A program made the translations under genes and the position numbers. Of a DNA stretch of 45,309 nucleotides, positions 25,560 through 33,698 are shown one piece after another; the first letter of the stretch is position 1, and every line of letters begins with the position of its first letter. The notes under the pieces are model-generated. The model ran no database searches. It was not told the DNA's origin and saw only the letters and a program-made list of their open reading frames with translations. This stretch comes from Deltaproteobacteria bacterium (GTDB lineage: Bacteria > Desulfobacterota > Desulfobacteria > Desulfobacterales > Desulfosarcinaceae), in the NCBI GenBank assembly GCA_020444075.1, contig JAHLLR010000039.1, positions 1 through 45,309 of the forward strand, in the 5' to 3' direction.

Positions 25560-26129
25560 TCAGCCGCCCAGCACCCGGTCCAGAATGATTGACACCGCCG
25601 ACCGCACCGACAGATGATTGTATGTTCCCGTTCCGGTCAACGGATCCAGTATGTAGTCCGTGTCGGCCATGAACGTGTCGGAAAGCCCCCATGCCGTGCC
25701 GAAGGCCAGAACAAGTGGCGTCGCATCGACCAGCATTTCACGCAACCGGAGGTATGACAGGCTGCTTGCATGCCTTCTGGCCGTCGTGCCGACGGTCTTG
25801 GGCCGACACCCTTCCGCTTCGGCAATTTCTCCGATCATCTCCTCGAAGGTGGCCTTGACCCGGACCAGTTCCAGTGCCTGCCGCCGGTTGGGGTTGTATG
25901 TCCCCCCCACCCCGGTACCCCAGTGGTCAAGGATGCGGTTCACGAGCACCATCTGGTCCTTCAGGGGGGTGATGACATAGTAGCCTTTGACCCCATAGGT
26001 TCGGCATGCTCTGGCGATGTCGTGCAGATCCAGGTTGGTGACCGCCGAAGCGATCGTTTCCCCGTTCTTGTCGATCACCGGATGATGAATCAGGGCGACG
26101 TAAAGCCGTTTACCCGATGAGCCTGTCAA
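25560..26129 (-). CDS. SAM-dependent RNA methyltransferase-like protein (SPOUT type)
   Basis: 189 residues: LYVALIHHPVIDKNGETIASAVTNLDLHDIAR at the N-terminus and a C-terminal PLVLAFGTAWGLSD...NHLSVRSAVSIILDR, which resembles the knotted SAM site of SPOUT methyltransferases. It belongs to the conserved family often encoded between trmD and rplS in Deltaproteobacteria and some other anaerobes; its RNA target is not known to me. It overlaps trmD by 20 bp, indicating coupled expression. Confidence 0.8.
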   Translation of the reverse strand: MTGSSGKRLYVALIHHPVIDKNGETIASAVTNLDLHDIARACRTYGVKGYYVITPLKDQMVLVNRILDHWGTGVGGTYNPNRRQALELVRVKATFEEMIGEIAEAEGCRPKTVGTTARRHASSLSYLRLREMLVDATPLVLAFGTAWGLSDTFMADTDYILDPLTGTGTYNHLSVRSAVSIILDRVLGG

Positions 26130-26853
26130 TGTCCCGGCGCCATTTTTCCAGTATTGCCCGCTCCTGCGGAGAAAAATCCCGCTGCGCTAAAAGGTCCGGC
26201 CGTTTCAGGACAGTCCGGATCAAGGCGGTTTCCCGGCGCCAACGGTCGATCTCCTGGTGATTTCCGGATAACAGCACGCCTGGCACAGGTGCATCTCCGA
26301 AGGTCGGCGGCCGCGTAAAGTGCGCGTGCTCTACAAGCCCGTCACTGAAGGTATCGCTGCCGGCGGAATCCTCGTTGCCCAGCACACCGGGAATCAGCCT
26401 CGCCACCGCATCGATCACCACCATGGCTCCCAACTCGCCGCCGGTGAGAACGAAGTCACCGATGGAGATCTCCGCGTCTATATGCTGGTCGACAAACCTT
26501 TCATCCACGCCTTCATAACGACCGCAGACGAAAATGAGTCCTTCCTCGACGGCCAGGGATTGGGCCAGGGACTGATCGAACCGCTTTCCCTGCGGCGAGA
26601 GCAGCAGCGTCGTTGCCGAAGGCACCCTTTTTCTGGCTTCCGCCAGGGCCGCTGCCAGGGGCTCCGGTTTCATCACCATCCCGCAGCCGCCGCCGTATGG
26701 CCGGTCATCGGTAACCCGATGCCGCCCTTCGGCATGATCGCGGATATTGATCACAGCAGGGTTTATTTTTAGCCCCTGAACCGCGCGCCGGATGATTCCA
26801 TGATCCCAGAACGGACCGAACAGTTCAGGGAAAAGGGTGAGTACACAAACGTT
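26110..26853 (-). CDS. trmD: tRNA (guanine(37)-N1)-methyltransferase
   Basis: 247 residues from MNVCVLTLFPELF, the usual TrmD start; 24 further open codons upstream overlap rimM. Key segments: YGGGCGMVMKPEPL, LSPQGKRFDQ, FVCGRYEGVDERF, EISIGDFVLTGGELG and SGNHQEIDRWRRE. Methylates G37 of tRNAs to keep the reading frame. 22 bp after rimM. Confidence 0.96.
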   Translation of the reverse strand, partial: NVCVLTLFPELFGPFWDHGIIRRAVQGLKINPAVINIRDHAEGRHRVTDDRPYGGGCGMVMKPEPLAAALAEARKRVPSATTLLLSPQGKRFDQSLAQSLAVEEGLIFVCGRYEGVDERFVDQHIDAEISIGDFVLTGGELGAMVVIDAVARLIPGVLGNEDSAGSDTFSDGLVEHAHFTRPPTFGDAPVPGVLLSGNHQEIDRWRRETALIRTVLKRPDLLAQRDFSPQERAILEKWRRDIDRLIG

Positions 26854-26875
26854 CATGGCTCCATCAGCCGCCGGT

Positions 26876-27401
26876 TCAAAGCCCTTCCGGAGGATCCACG
26901 ACCATGGTCCTGCCTTCCAGGTCAACCTTCAGGACCACGTCGCCGGTGGCGGGGATCAGCAGTTCCCTTGATTGTCCGTTCCGCTTGCCCTTGACCACGT
27001 ATATATCGTTGCCAGGGGTGGGAATGACTTCTTCTATGCGACCCAACAGGGTCCCGACGGTATTGTAGACGCTCAGCCCCACCAGATCGAACCAGTAGTA
27101 GGTGTCTTCCTCCAACGCCGGCAGGCGCGCTTTGTCCACGAATAGTGTCGAGCCGTTCAGGCTTTCCGCCTGACTGCGGTCGGTCACCGCCTCAAGGGTC
27201 ATCAGAAGCCCCCGTCCGTGGGGCTGCACCCATTGAACGGTCATGGTTCGTTCTGAACCATCAGGGTGCACAACCAGAATTCCTTTGCCCGTTTCATAGA
27301 CGGAAAGGGATTCAGCATAGGAGTGAACCTTGACCCCCCCCCGAATGCCATGGGCACCGACCACCCGGCCCACCAGGACGAAGCCGTCCCTGCCGTTTGT
27401 G

Positions 27402-27418
<17 letters not shown>
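26876..27418 (-). CDS. rimM: 16S rRNA processing protein RimM
   Basis: 180 residues: N-terminal RimM domain ([23 protein letters not shown]) and C-terminal PRC-barrel ([37 protein letters not shown]). Assists 30S head maturation by binding S19. Overlaps khpA by 17 bp. Confidence 0.96.
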
Positions 27419-27632
<214 letters not shown>

Positions 27633-27680
27633 AGCTCCGTCTCCTTTGTTGCGGCTGAGAACCAGGGTCGGTGCAATCCG

Positions 27681-27935
27681 TTATTCCGCAGCGGTGAAAA
27701 CACCTTCGCGTTTCAGGATCGTTTTGACCGTATCGCTGGGAGTGGCGCCCTGGCCAATCCAGTATTTGACCCTTTCCTTATCCAGAACCACCTGTGCCGG
27801 ATCCTGTAGCGGATTGTAAGTACCTAGTTTTTCAAGAAAACGACCGTCCCTGGGGCTGTCACTGTCAGCGGCGACGATCCGGTAAAAGGGTCTCTTTTTT
27901 GCCCCGTGCCGGGCCAGTCTGATTTTTACTGCCAT
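27681..27935 (-). CDS. rpsP: 30S ribosomal protein S16
   Basis: 84 residues starting [21 protein letters not shown], the typical S16 start, with [13 protein letters not shown] and the C-terminal [14 protein letters not shown]. Structural 30S protein; 12 bp after ffh. Confidence 0.98.
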   Translation of the reverse strand: MAVKIRLARHGAKKRPFYRIVAADSDSPRDGRFLEKLGTYNPLQDPAQVVLDKERVKYWIGQGATPSDTVKTILKREGVFTAAE

Positions 27936-27947
27936 TGTTGTTCTCCT

Positions 27948-29279
27948 TTAGAAGGGCAGCATGCCGCGGCCCAATCCGCGCATACCGCCTTTATTGATTT
28001 TCTTCATCATTTTCATCACCTGCGCATAATTTTTCAGCAGGCGGTTTACATCCTGAACCCGGGTTCCGCTTCCGGCGGCGATCCGCTTGCGGCGGCTGCC
28101 GTTGATAATTCCGTACTGATGCCGCTCATGGGGCGTCATGGAATTGATGATGGCTTCGATGTGAACCAGCTCCTTTTCGTCCACCTGCAGGTTCTTCATC
28201 TGCTTGATTTTTCCCATACCGGGAATCATGCCCAGAATATCCGTCAAGGATCCCATTTTGCGAATCTGGCGCATCTGATCGCGGAAATCCTCCAGCGTGA
28301 ACTGGTTTTTGCGCAACTTTTTTTCAAGCTCGACGGCTTTTTTCTCGTCCACCACCTCCTGGGCCTTCTCGATCATGGTGAGGACGTCACCCATGCCGAG
28401 GATCCGGGAGGCCATGCGATCCGGATGAAAGGCTTCCAGCTGGCTGAGCTTTTCACCCACGCCGATGAACTTGATGGGCTTACCGGTAATGAACCGGATC
28501 GACAGGGCCGCACCGCCCCGGGCGTCACCGTCCATTTTAGTGAGCACCACGCCGCCGATGTCCAGGCGTTCGTCAAAGGATTTGGCGATATTCACCGCAT
28601 CCTGGCCGGTCATGGCGTCGGCCACCAGCAGGATGTCCGTAGGCTTCACCGCCGCGCGAATACGCGACAGCTCATCCATCAGGGTTTCATCGATATGAAG
28701 CCGTCCGGCGGTGTCCAGCAAGAGCGTGTCGCAGCCCGCCTTTTGGGCCGCCACCCGGGCATCCTGGCAGATCTTCACCGGATCCATGTCCGGTGTGGAA
28801 TCGTAAACCGGCACGCCTAGTTGGCCGCCCAACGTTTTCAACTGGTCGATGGCCGCGGGCCGGTAGACGTCTGCCGGCACCAGGTAGGGCAGTTTTCCGG
28901 ATTTTCGCAGCATCACGGAAAGTTTTCCCGCCGTGGTGGTCTTACCCGAGCCCTGAAGGCCCACCAGCATAACTGCGACCGGCTTTTCCCCAGACAGGTT
29001 CAGCCCCTGATGGGTTTCCCCCATGAGCTGGGTCAGCGATTCGTTGACGATCTTCACCACCTGCTGGCCAGGCGTGAGGCTGCCCATAACCTCCTTGCCA
29101 AGCGCCCGCGCCTTGATGTCGGCCACCAGCTTCTTGGCCACCTGGTAGTGGACATCGGCCTCCAGAAGCGCCATACGCACCGCACGCAGCCCGTCGGCAA
29201 TATTCTTTTCAGAAAGCTTGCCCTGTCCCTTGAGCTGCTTGAAGACCGAATTTAGCTTGTCGCTGAGCGTGTCAAACAT
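27948..29279 (-). CDS. ffh: signal recognition particle protein Ffh
   Basis: 443 residues from [16 protein letters not shown], with GGTGG-type ribosome-binding sequence just upstream; seven open codons before it are ignored. NG GTPase domain: G1 [33 protein letters not shown], then the methionine-rich M domain ([12 protein letters not shown] ... [23 protein letters not shown]) that binds SRP RNA and signal peptides. First gene of the minus-strand translation cluster. Confidence 0.97.
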   Translation of the reverse strand: MFDTLSDKLNSVFKQLKGQGKLSEKNIADGLRAVRMALLEADVHYQVAKKLVADIKARALGKEVMGSLTPGQQVVKIVNESLTQLMGETHQGLNLSGEKPVAVMLVGLQGSGKTTTAGKLSVMLRKSGKLPYLVPADVYRPAAIDQLKTLGGQLGVPVYDSTPDMDPVKICQDARVAAQKAGCDTLLLDTAGRLHIDETLMDELSRIRAAVKPTDILLVADAMTGQDAVNIAKSFDERLDIGGVVLTKMDGDARGGAALSIRFITGKPIKFIGVGEKLSQLEAFHPDRMASRILGMGDVLTMIEKAQEVVDEKKAVELEKKLRKNQFTLEDFRDQMRQIRKMGSLTDILGMIPGMGKIKQMKNLQVDEKELVHIEAIINSMTPHERHQYGIINGSRRKRIAAGSGTRVQDVNRLLKNYAQVMKMMKKINKGGMRGLGRGMLPF

Positions 29280-29475
29280 GACATTCCACCGGCATATCAA
29301 CTAAAACCTTGAAAGTAGATTTTTTTAAATGGTATGTCAAGACAATAAAAAAGGCCCAAAGGCCCCGTATTCCTGTTCAACCGATGGGCACGGGCAGATC
29401 CGAGCCCTTGCATTTCCCATGTACCCCTTGACAACCCCGGTCCGACAACCCGGTCCGGCACGTGGATCCCACATC

Positions 29476-30543
29476 ATGGCCCCAGAATCAAGCAAAATCG
29501 ACATCAAAGACCTGTCCCGGCAGCAGTTGTCCGACTGGCTGAAGGGCCAGGGCAGACGTCCCTTTCGCGCCGACCAGATTTTAAGGTGGGTGTACCTGCG
29601 CCAGGTCGACCGGTTTGACGACATGACCAACCTGGGAAAACCGCTGCGGGCGGACCTGGAAACGGCCTTCGTCAACCCCCGCCTGCAGGTGGAAAGCGAG
29701 GCCGTCTCCCGGGACGGATCCCGCAAGCTGCTGTTCAGGCTTCATGACGGCCTTCACATCGAAACGGTCATCATCCCCGAAAAGGAGCATTTCACCCTGT
29801 GCGTCTCCAGCCAGGTGGGATGCAGCCAGGGATGCAGCTTCTGCATGACGGCCAAAGGGGGCTTTGCGCGCAACCTGTCTGCCGGGGAGATCATTTCGCA
29901 GGTACGCGATGTCCAGCATCAGGTGAGTATGCAAGGCGGCATGCCCCTGACCAATATCGTCTTCATGGGCATGGGAGAACCGCTGGCCAATTATAAAAAT
30001 GTGGTCCAGGCCCTGGATGTGATCACCGACGGCGATTTCGGCCTCAAGATCTCCACACGGCGGGTCACCGTATCCACTGCGGGACTGGTCCCTAAAATGG
30101 CCGACCTGGGGCGTGACACGCAGGTAAATCTGGCCGTATCCCTCAACGCCACCGACGACGACACCCGCAGCCGGCTGATGCCCATCAACCGCAAGTACCC
30201 CATCGCCGACCTGATCGGGGCCTGCCGATGCTATCCCTTGCCGCCCCGCCGAAAGATCACCTTCGAATACATCCTGATGAAAGGCGTCAACGACAGCATA
30301 GCCGACGCCGAACGGCTGGTGAAACTGCTGCGTCCCATCAAAGCCAAGATCAACCTGATCCCTTTCAACGAACACCCGGGAAGCGATTTCAAACGCCCGG
30401 ATGCATCCCGGATCAGCCAGTTCCAGGAATTGCTGGCCGACCATCATTACACGGTGATCGTCCGCCACAGCAAGGGGCAGGACATTGGCGCCGCCTGCGG
30501 GCAACTGAGTGCCGAGGTCCGAGGACTGAAAACGCAAGACTGA
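29476..30543 (+). CDS. rlmN: dual-specificity 23S rRNA/tRNA (adenine-C2)-methyltransferase
   Basis: 355 residues from ATG 29476; earlier in-frame ATGs lead low-complexity sequence. Radical-SAM cysteines C116, C120 and C123 (CSQGCSFC), the resting cysteine C109 in LCVSSQVGC and the methyl-carrying cysteine in DIGAACGQLS near the C-terminus are all present. Methylates A2503 of 23S rRNA and A37 of some tRNAs. The last nine codons and the TGA stop are built from a heptad array (see findings). Confidence 0.96.
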   Translation: MAPESSKIDIKDLSRQQLSDWLKGQGRRPFRADQILRWVYLRQVDRFDDMTNLGKPLRADLETAFVNPRLQVESEAVSRDGSRKLLFRLHDGLHIETVIIPEKEHFTLCVSSQVGCSQGCSFCMTAKGGFARNLSAGEIISQVRDVQHQVSMQGGMPLTNIVFMGMGEPLANYKNVVQALDVITDGDFGLKISTRRVTVSTAGLVPKMADLGRDTQVNLAVSLNATDDDTRSRLMPINRKYPIADLIGACRCYPLPPRRKITFEYILMKGVNDSIADAERLVKLLRPIKAKINLIPFNEHPGSDFKRPDASRISQFQELLADHHYTVIVRHSKGQDIGAACGQLSAEVRGLKTQD

Positions 30544-30624
30544 TCTCCGGGGGCTGAGGACCGCATTCGGTTTTCGAAATTTCTGCATTCCCCGACCTCG
30601 GACAGTTGTCCGCTATCCTCGGTC
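30515..30624. repeat. heptad-period foldback array in a convergent gap
   Basis: Left arm 30515-30570: AGGTCCG, AGGACTG, AAAACGC, AAGACTG, ATCTCCG, GGGGCTG, AGGACCG, CATTCGG. C at position 5 holds in 8/8 units and G at position 7 in 7/8. The first four units lie within the rlmN 3' end and include its TGA stop. Right arm 30590-30624: CCCCGAC, CTCGGAC, AGTTGTC, CGCTATC, CTCGGTC, inverted relative to the left and ending 6 bp from the stop of the convergent PP-loop gene. Confidence 0.75.
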
Positions 30625-30629
30625 TTTAC

Positions 30630-31625
30630 CTATATCATATACCGTTTAGTCTCTGCCGGTGGAATCCCCAAGACCATCACCTGGCGGCGATTCAGACCCA
30701 TCTGCACGTTCACCGCCACCGGGGTGTGGTTCGGCGCCTTGCTGTAGCCGGCACAGATGCCGGCGGCCAGCATCACCATCGGCTCACTGCCGCCGCCGGG
30801 AATCACCACCACCGGGCCGGGAAAATCATCCACCTTCAACACCATGTCCGTTTCCGGAACGATGCAGTGATTGATCTGTTCGTTATCCTGGCGGGTGCGG
30901 CCCACAACGATCTTGGTCTTTGGATCCAGGCGCATGTGACGGCCGAATTTGAGCAGGTCGAGGTCTTTTTCCGGACAGTCGGCCTGGTGGTCCAAAAGAT
31001 CCTTGAGCCGGCGGCTGAAAATCTTGTCGGTCAGCAGACACCCGCCGGCCGGCGCCGGAAAATCGGTCACCCCGAATTTTTCGGCCAGCTGCAACTGCGG
31101 TTTCCGGGACCGGCCGGAAATATCCAGCAACCGTTCCCGGTCCACAAGCCCTTCTTTTTCCGGGAGGGTCTCCGGCAGATGTTTTGCGGAAAGGGGCCTT
31201 ACGATGGCCCCATCGTATCCGGAGTGCTTTTCCACATAACGCAGAGAGGTGCGGGTCTGGCTCATGGGGCGCTGCCCCAGCACCTCTCCGGAAAAGAGGA
31301 AATCGAAACCCTGCTCGGTCATGATCCCGCCGGCCAGGCGAAACATCAGCGTATGGCAGTCCATGCACGGATTCATGTTCTTGCCGTATTTCACCGACGG
31401 CGACCGCATCATCTCCATGTATACCGGGGTAATCTTGCGCACCATGAGCGGAATGCCGGTTTTTTCAGAGGCCTTTTTTGCCTTTACCGATGAAAAGAAG
31501 GGAGTCTCAAAGGATACCCAGTGCACATCAATCCCCTGTTCCCGCAAAACCAGCGCACTTAAAATACTGTCCAGCCCCCCGGAGCAGAGCCCCAGGGCAC
31601 GTACAACCTTGTTTTCTGAAGACAT
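30630..31625 (-). CDS. PP-loop ATPase, tRNA-thiolation-like
   Basis: 331 residues. N-terminal PP-loop ATP-pyrophosphatase motif SGGLDS at 15-20, a conserved CMDCH pair, and a second cysteine region GGCLLTDK. The domain layout is that of ThiI/MnmA-related sulfur-transfer enzymes; the C-terminal part (KTKIVVGRTRQDNEQI) resembles a domain found with RNA-binding NFACT proteins. A role in tRNA thiolation is likely but the target base is unknown. Convergent with rlmN. Confidence 0.75.
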   Translation of the reverse strand: MSSENKVVRALGLCSGGLDSILSALVLREQGIDVHWVSFETPFFSSVKAKKASEKTGIPLMVRKITPVYMEMMRSPSVKYGKNMNPCMDCHTLMFRLAGGIMTEQGFDFLFSGEVLGQRPMSQTRTSLRYVEKHSGYDGAIVRPLSAKHLPETLPEKEGLVDRERLLDISGRSRKPQLQLAEKFGVTDFPAPAGGCLLTDKIFSRRLKDLLDHQADCPEKDLDLLKFGRHMRLDPKTKIVVGRTRQDNEQINHCIVPETDMVLKVDDFPGPVVVIPGGGSEPMVMLAAGICAGYSKAPNHTPVAVNVQMGLNRRQVMVLGIPPAETKRYMI

Positions 31626-32260
31626 GATTTCCTTTCTGTTAAATTAGGCACCGCACTTCACAATATTTTGGCGCCTGCTTCAAAACGCTTCGGTCTGGAC
31701 CGATCAGGTCGGACGATCATTTCAACCGAAGGCGGACATGGCATAGATCGAAAACTGAAAGGTGAACCCACCCTCTTATTGATCGCAACGGGGCATTTAA
31801 TAATTGACCGTTCAATAAGGGTAAAGATGCACCACCTCCCTGTCAAGCGACTGCCGCGACGCTGCCGGGGCATGGCATTTGACACCCGCTTCCCACCCAT
31901 CAAGCCGGGGCCACCGTTTCTGCACGAAGTGACCGGAAAAATCAAGTCCGGGATCTATGATTTGGGTTTAGGCCTTGACGGAATACATAACAGCTATGAT
32001 ATAGCTTCAATAACCCGGATTCTGGAATTGGGCATTTTGGAATCAAGGGATTGAGATACCGCTTGCTGCCGGCGTTATCCCTTGATGATCGACAATTCCT
32101 GAACCGCTAAAGCGAGCCCATTGCCCACTGCTTGCAGCGGGGTTGGCGAGCAAGCTGAAAATAGACATCGATCCTTACGGTGAACCCTCCCCGCGGCAAG
32201 CCGCGGGGAGGGTTCAATTCCACAATTCCAGCATTGCCAATTTTATTTCCGGAGCCACCC
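31626..32260. other. 635-bp gene-free stretch with inverted repeats
   Basis: No credible gene; open frames on both strands at about 31660-32050 lack ribosome-binding sites and homology that I recognise. It holds a 10-bp inverted repeat ATCAAGGGAT / ATCCCTTGAT (32042-32051, 32077-32086), preceded by loosely 8-bp periodic sequence (32017-32056), a GCTTGC/GCAAGC pair near 32130-32155, and the strong hairpin listed separately. Confidence 0.5.
32181..32216. repeat. perfect 17-bp GC-rich hairpin before the Mo-hydroxylase operon
   Basis: Arms TGAACCCTCCCCGCGGC and its exact complement are separated by AA. It ends 45 bp before the small-subunit ATG. No T-tract follows. It could be a processed leader hairpin, an attenuator or a REP-type palindrome. 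Confidence 0.8.
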
Positions 32261-32752
32261 ATGAAACATGACATCAGTCTGACGGTCAACGGCGACACCT
32301 ACCATCTGTCCGTGGAGCCCTGGCGTACGCTCAACGAGGTGCTGCGCGAGGATCTTAACCTGACGGGAACCAAGCTGGGCTGCGGATCGGGAGACTGCGG
32401 CGCCTGCACGGTGATGGTGGATGGCAAAAGCGTCAGTTCCTGCCTCACTCTGGCCGTGGAGATGGATGGCAGACAGATCCTCACCGTGGAAGGGCTGGCC
32501 CCCTCCGGTGAAACGCTGCATCCCATCCAGGAGGCCTTCATCGAAAAAGGGGCCATCCAGTGCGGATTCTGCACCCCCGGCATGGAACTCTCCGCCCTGA
32601 ACCTGCTGAAAACCAACCCGTCTCCCAGCGACGCCCAGATCCGATCGGCCATCTCCGGCAACCTTTGCCGCTGTACCGGTTACAACAAAATCGTGGATGC
32701 CATCGCCGAAGCCGGCCGACGCATCAAACACCCATCCAAAGCCAGGAGGTGA
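32261..32752 (+). CDS. molybdenum hydroxylase [2Fe-2S] subunit (xanthine dehydrogenase family)
   Basis: 163 residues from MKHDISLTVNG; GGAG lies 6 nt upstream. Plant-type cluster ligands are in CGSGDCGACTVMVDG plus a downstream SSC, and the second cluster set in CGFCTPGMELSAL and LCRCTGYNKI. It passes electrons from the Mo site to FAD. First gene of a small-medium-large operon preceded by a strong hairpin. Confidence 0.93.
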   Translation: MKHDISLTVNGDTYHLSVEPWRTLNEVLREDLNLTGTKLGCGSGDCGACTVMVDGKSVSSCLTLAVEMDGRQILTVEGLAPSGETLHPIQEAFIEKGAIQCGFCTPGMELSALNLLKTNPSPSDAQIRSAISGNLCRCTGYNKIVDAIAEAGRRIKHPSKARR

Positions 32753-32757
32753 CGGTC

Positions 32758-33636
32758 ATGCCAGCAGCCCGATTTGATTATATCGCCCCAACAACCGTGG
32801 AGGCGGCGGTGGCCGCTCTCGTCGAGGGCGGCAGGGACACCCGGGTCATGGCCGGCGGCACCGACCTGCTGGTCAAGATTCGTCATCGGATGCTATCTCC
32901 CAAACGCATCCTGAGCCTCAAGCAGATCGCGGGACTGGATGCCATCACCGTTGATAAAAAAAATGGGCTGACCATCGGCGCCACCGCCCTGCTGGCGGAC
33001 GTGGCCGCTCACAAAGGCATCCACCGCTACTATCCCACCGTGGCCGAAGCGGCCGGTGGTACCGCCAACGTGCAGGTGCGCAACATGGGCACCGTAGTGG
33101 GCAACCTGTGCAACGCCTCTCCGTCGGCGGACAATGCCCCTACCCTGATGGCCATGGGGGCGATCGTAGACATCGCCGGCCCCACGGGCTGCCGGAGCAT
33201 GGCATTGGACCAATTCTTCCAGGGGCCGGGCCTGACCGCGCTCAAGCCCGGTGAGATCGTCACCGCCATCCGCGTGCCGCCTCCCGCTGCCGGATCGGGC
33301 ACGGCCTACCACAGCCTCTCCCAGCGGGGAAAACTGGACTGCTCCGCGGTAGGCGTAGGCACCCTGGTTGTTCTCAAAGCCGACCGCTGCAAGGATGCAC
33401 GGATCATCGTCGGCGCCTGCGCCCCGGTGCCCATGCGCACCCAGGCGGCGGAAAAGATGCTGATCGGGAAAAAAATGACCGACACCCTGATTCGCCAGGC
33501 GGCCCGGACGGCATCGGAAGAGACGTCGCCCATCACCGACGTACGGGCCAGCGCCCCCTATCGCTGGAAGATGGTCTCGGTGCTGGTCATACGAGCCCTT
33601 ACCGACGCCCGGAAAATGGCGGTCCGCAAACAGTAG
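32758..33636 (+). CDS. molybdenum hydroxylase FAD-binding subunit
   Basis: 292 residues from MPAARFDYIAP; AGGAGG lies 8 nt before the ATG. FAD pyrophosphate motif in VMAGGTDLLVKIRH and VQVRNMGTVVGNLCNASPSADNAP. At this length it lacks the extra [4Fe-4S] insertion of 4-hydroxybenzoyl-CoA reductase beta. It passes electrons on to an acceptor (NAD, ferredoxin or another). Confidence 0.93.
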   Translation: MPAARFDYIAPTTVEAAVAALVEGGRDTRVMAGGTDLLVKIRHRMLSPKRILSLKQIAGLDAITVDKKNGLTIGATALLADVAAHKGIHRYYPTVAEAAGGTANVQVRNMGTVVGNLCNASPSADNAPTLMAMGAIVDIAGPTGCRSMALDQFFQGPGLTALKPGEIVTAIRVPPPAAGSGTAYHSLSQRGKLDCSAVGVGTLVVLKADRCKDARIIVGACAPVPMRTQAAEKMLIGKKMTDTLIRQAARTASEETSPITDVRASAPYRWKMVSVLVIRALTDARKMAVRKQ

Positions 33637-33698
33637 GACCGGCATCGCGTACATTTTTTGCACCGGCGGCACGCGCCGATTCTAACAAAGGATTGCCC

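Noticed and set aside
29353-29364. GGCC-CAAA-GGCC next to an A-tract as a terminator before ffh
   Set aside because: Only a 4-bp stem, and no upstream minus-strand gene that it would end.
31658-32054. Possible small genes in the gap after the PP-loop gene
   Set aside because: Overlapping frames on both strands, no good start signals, no family recognised.
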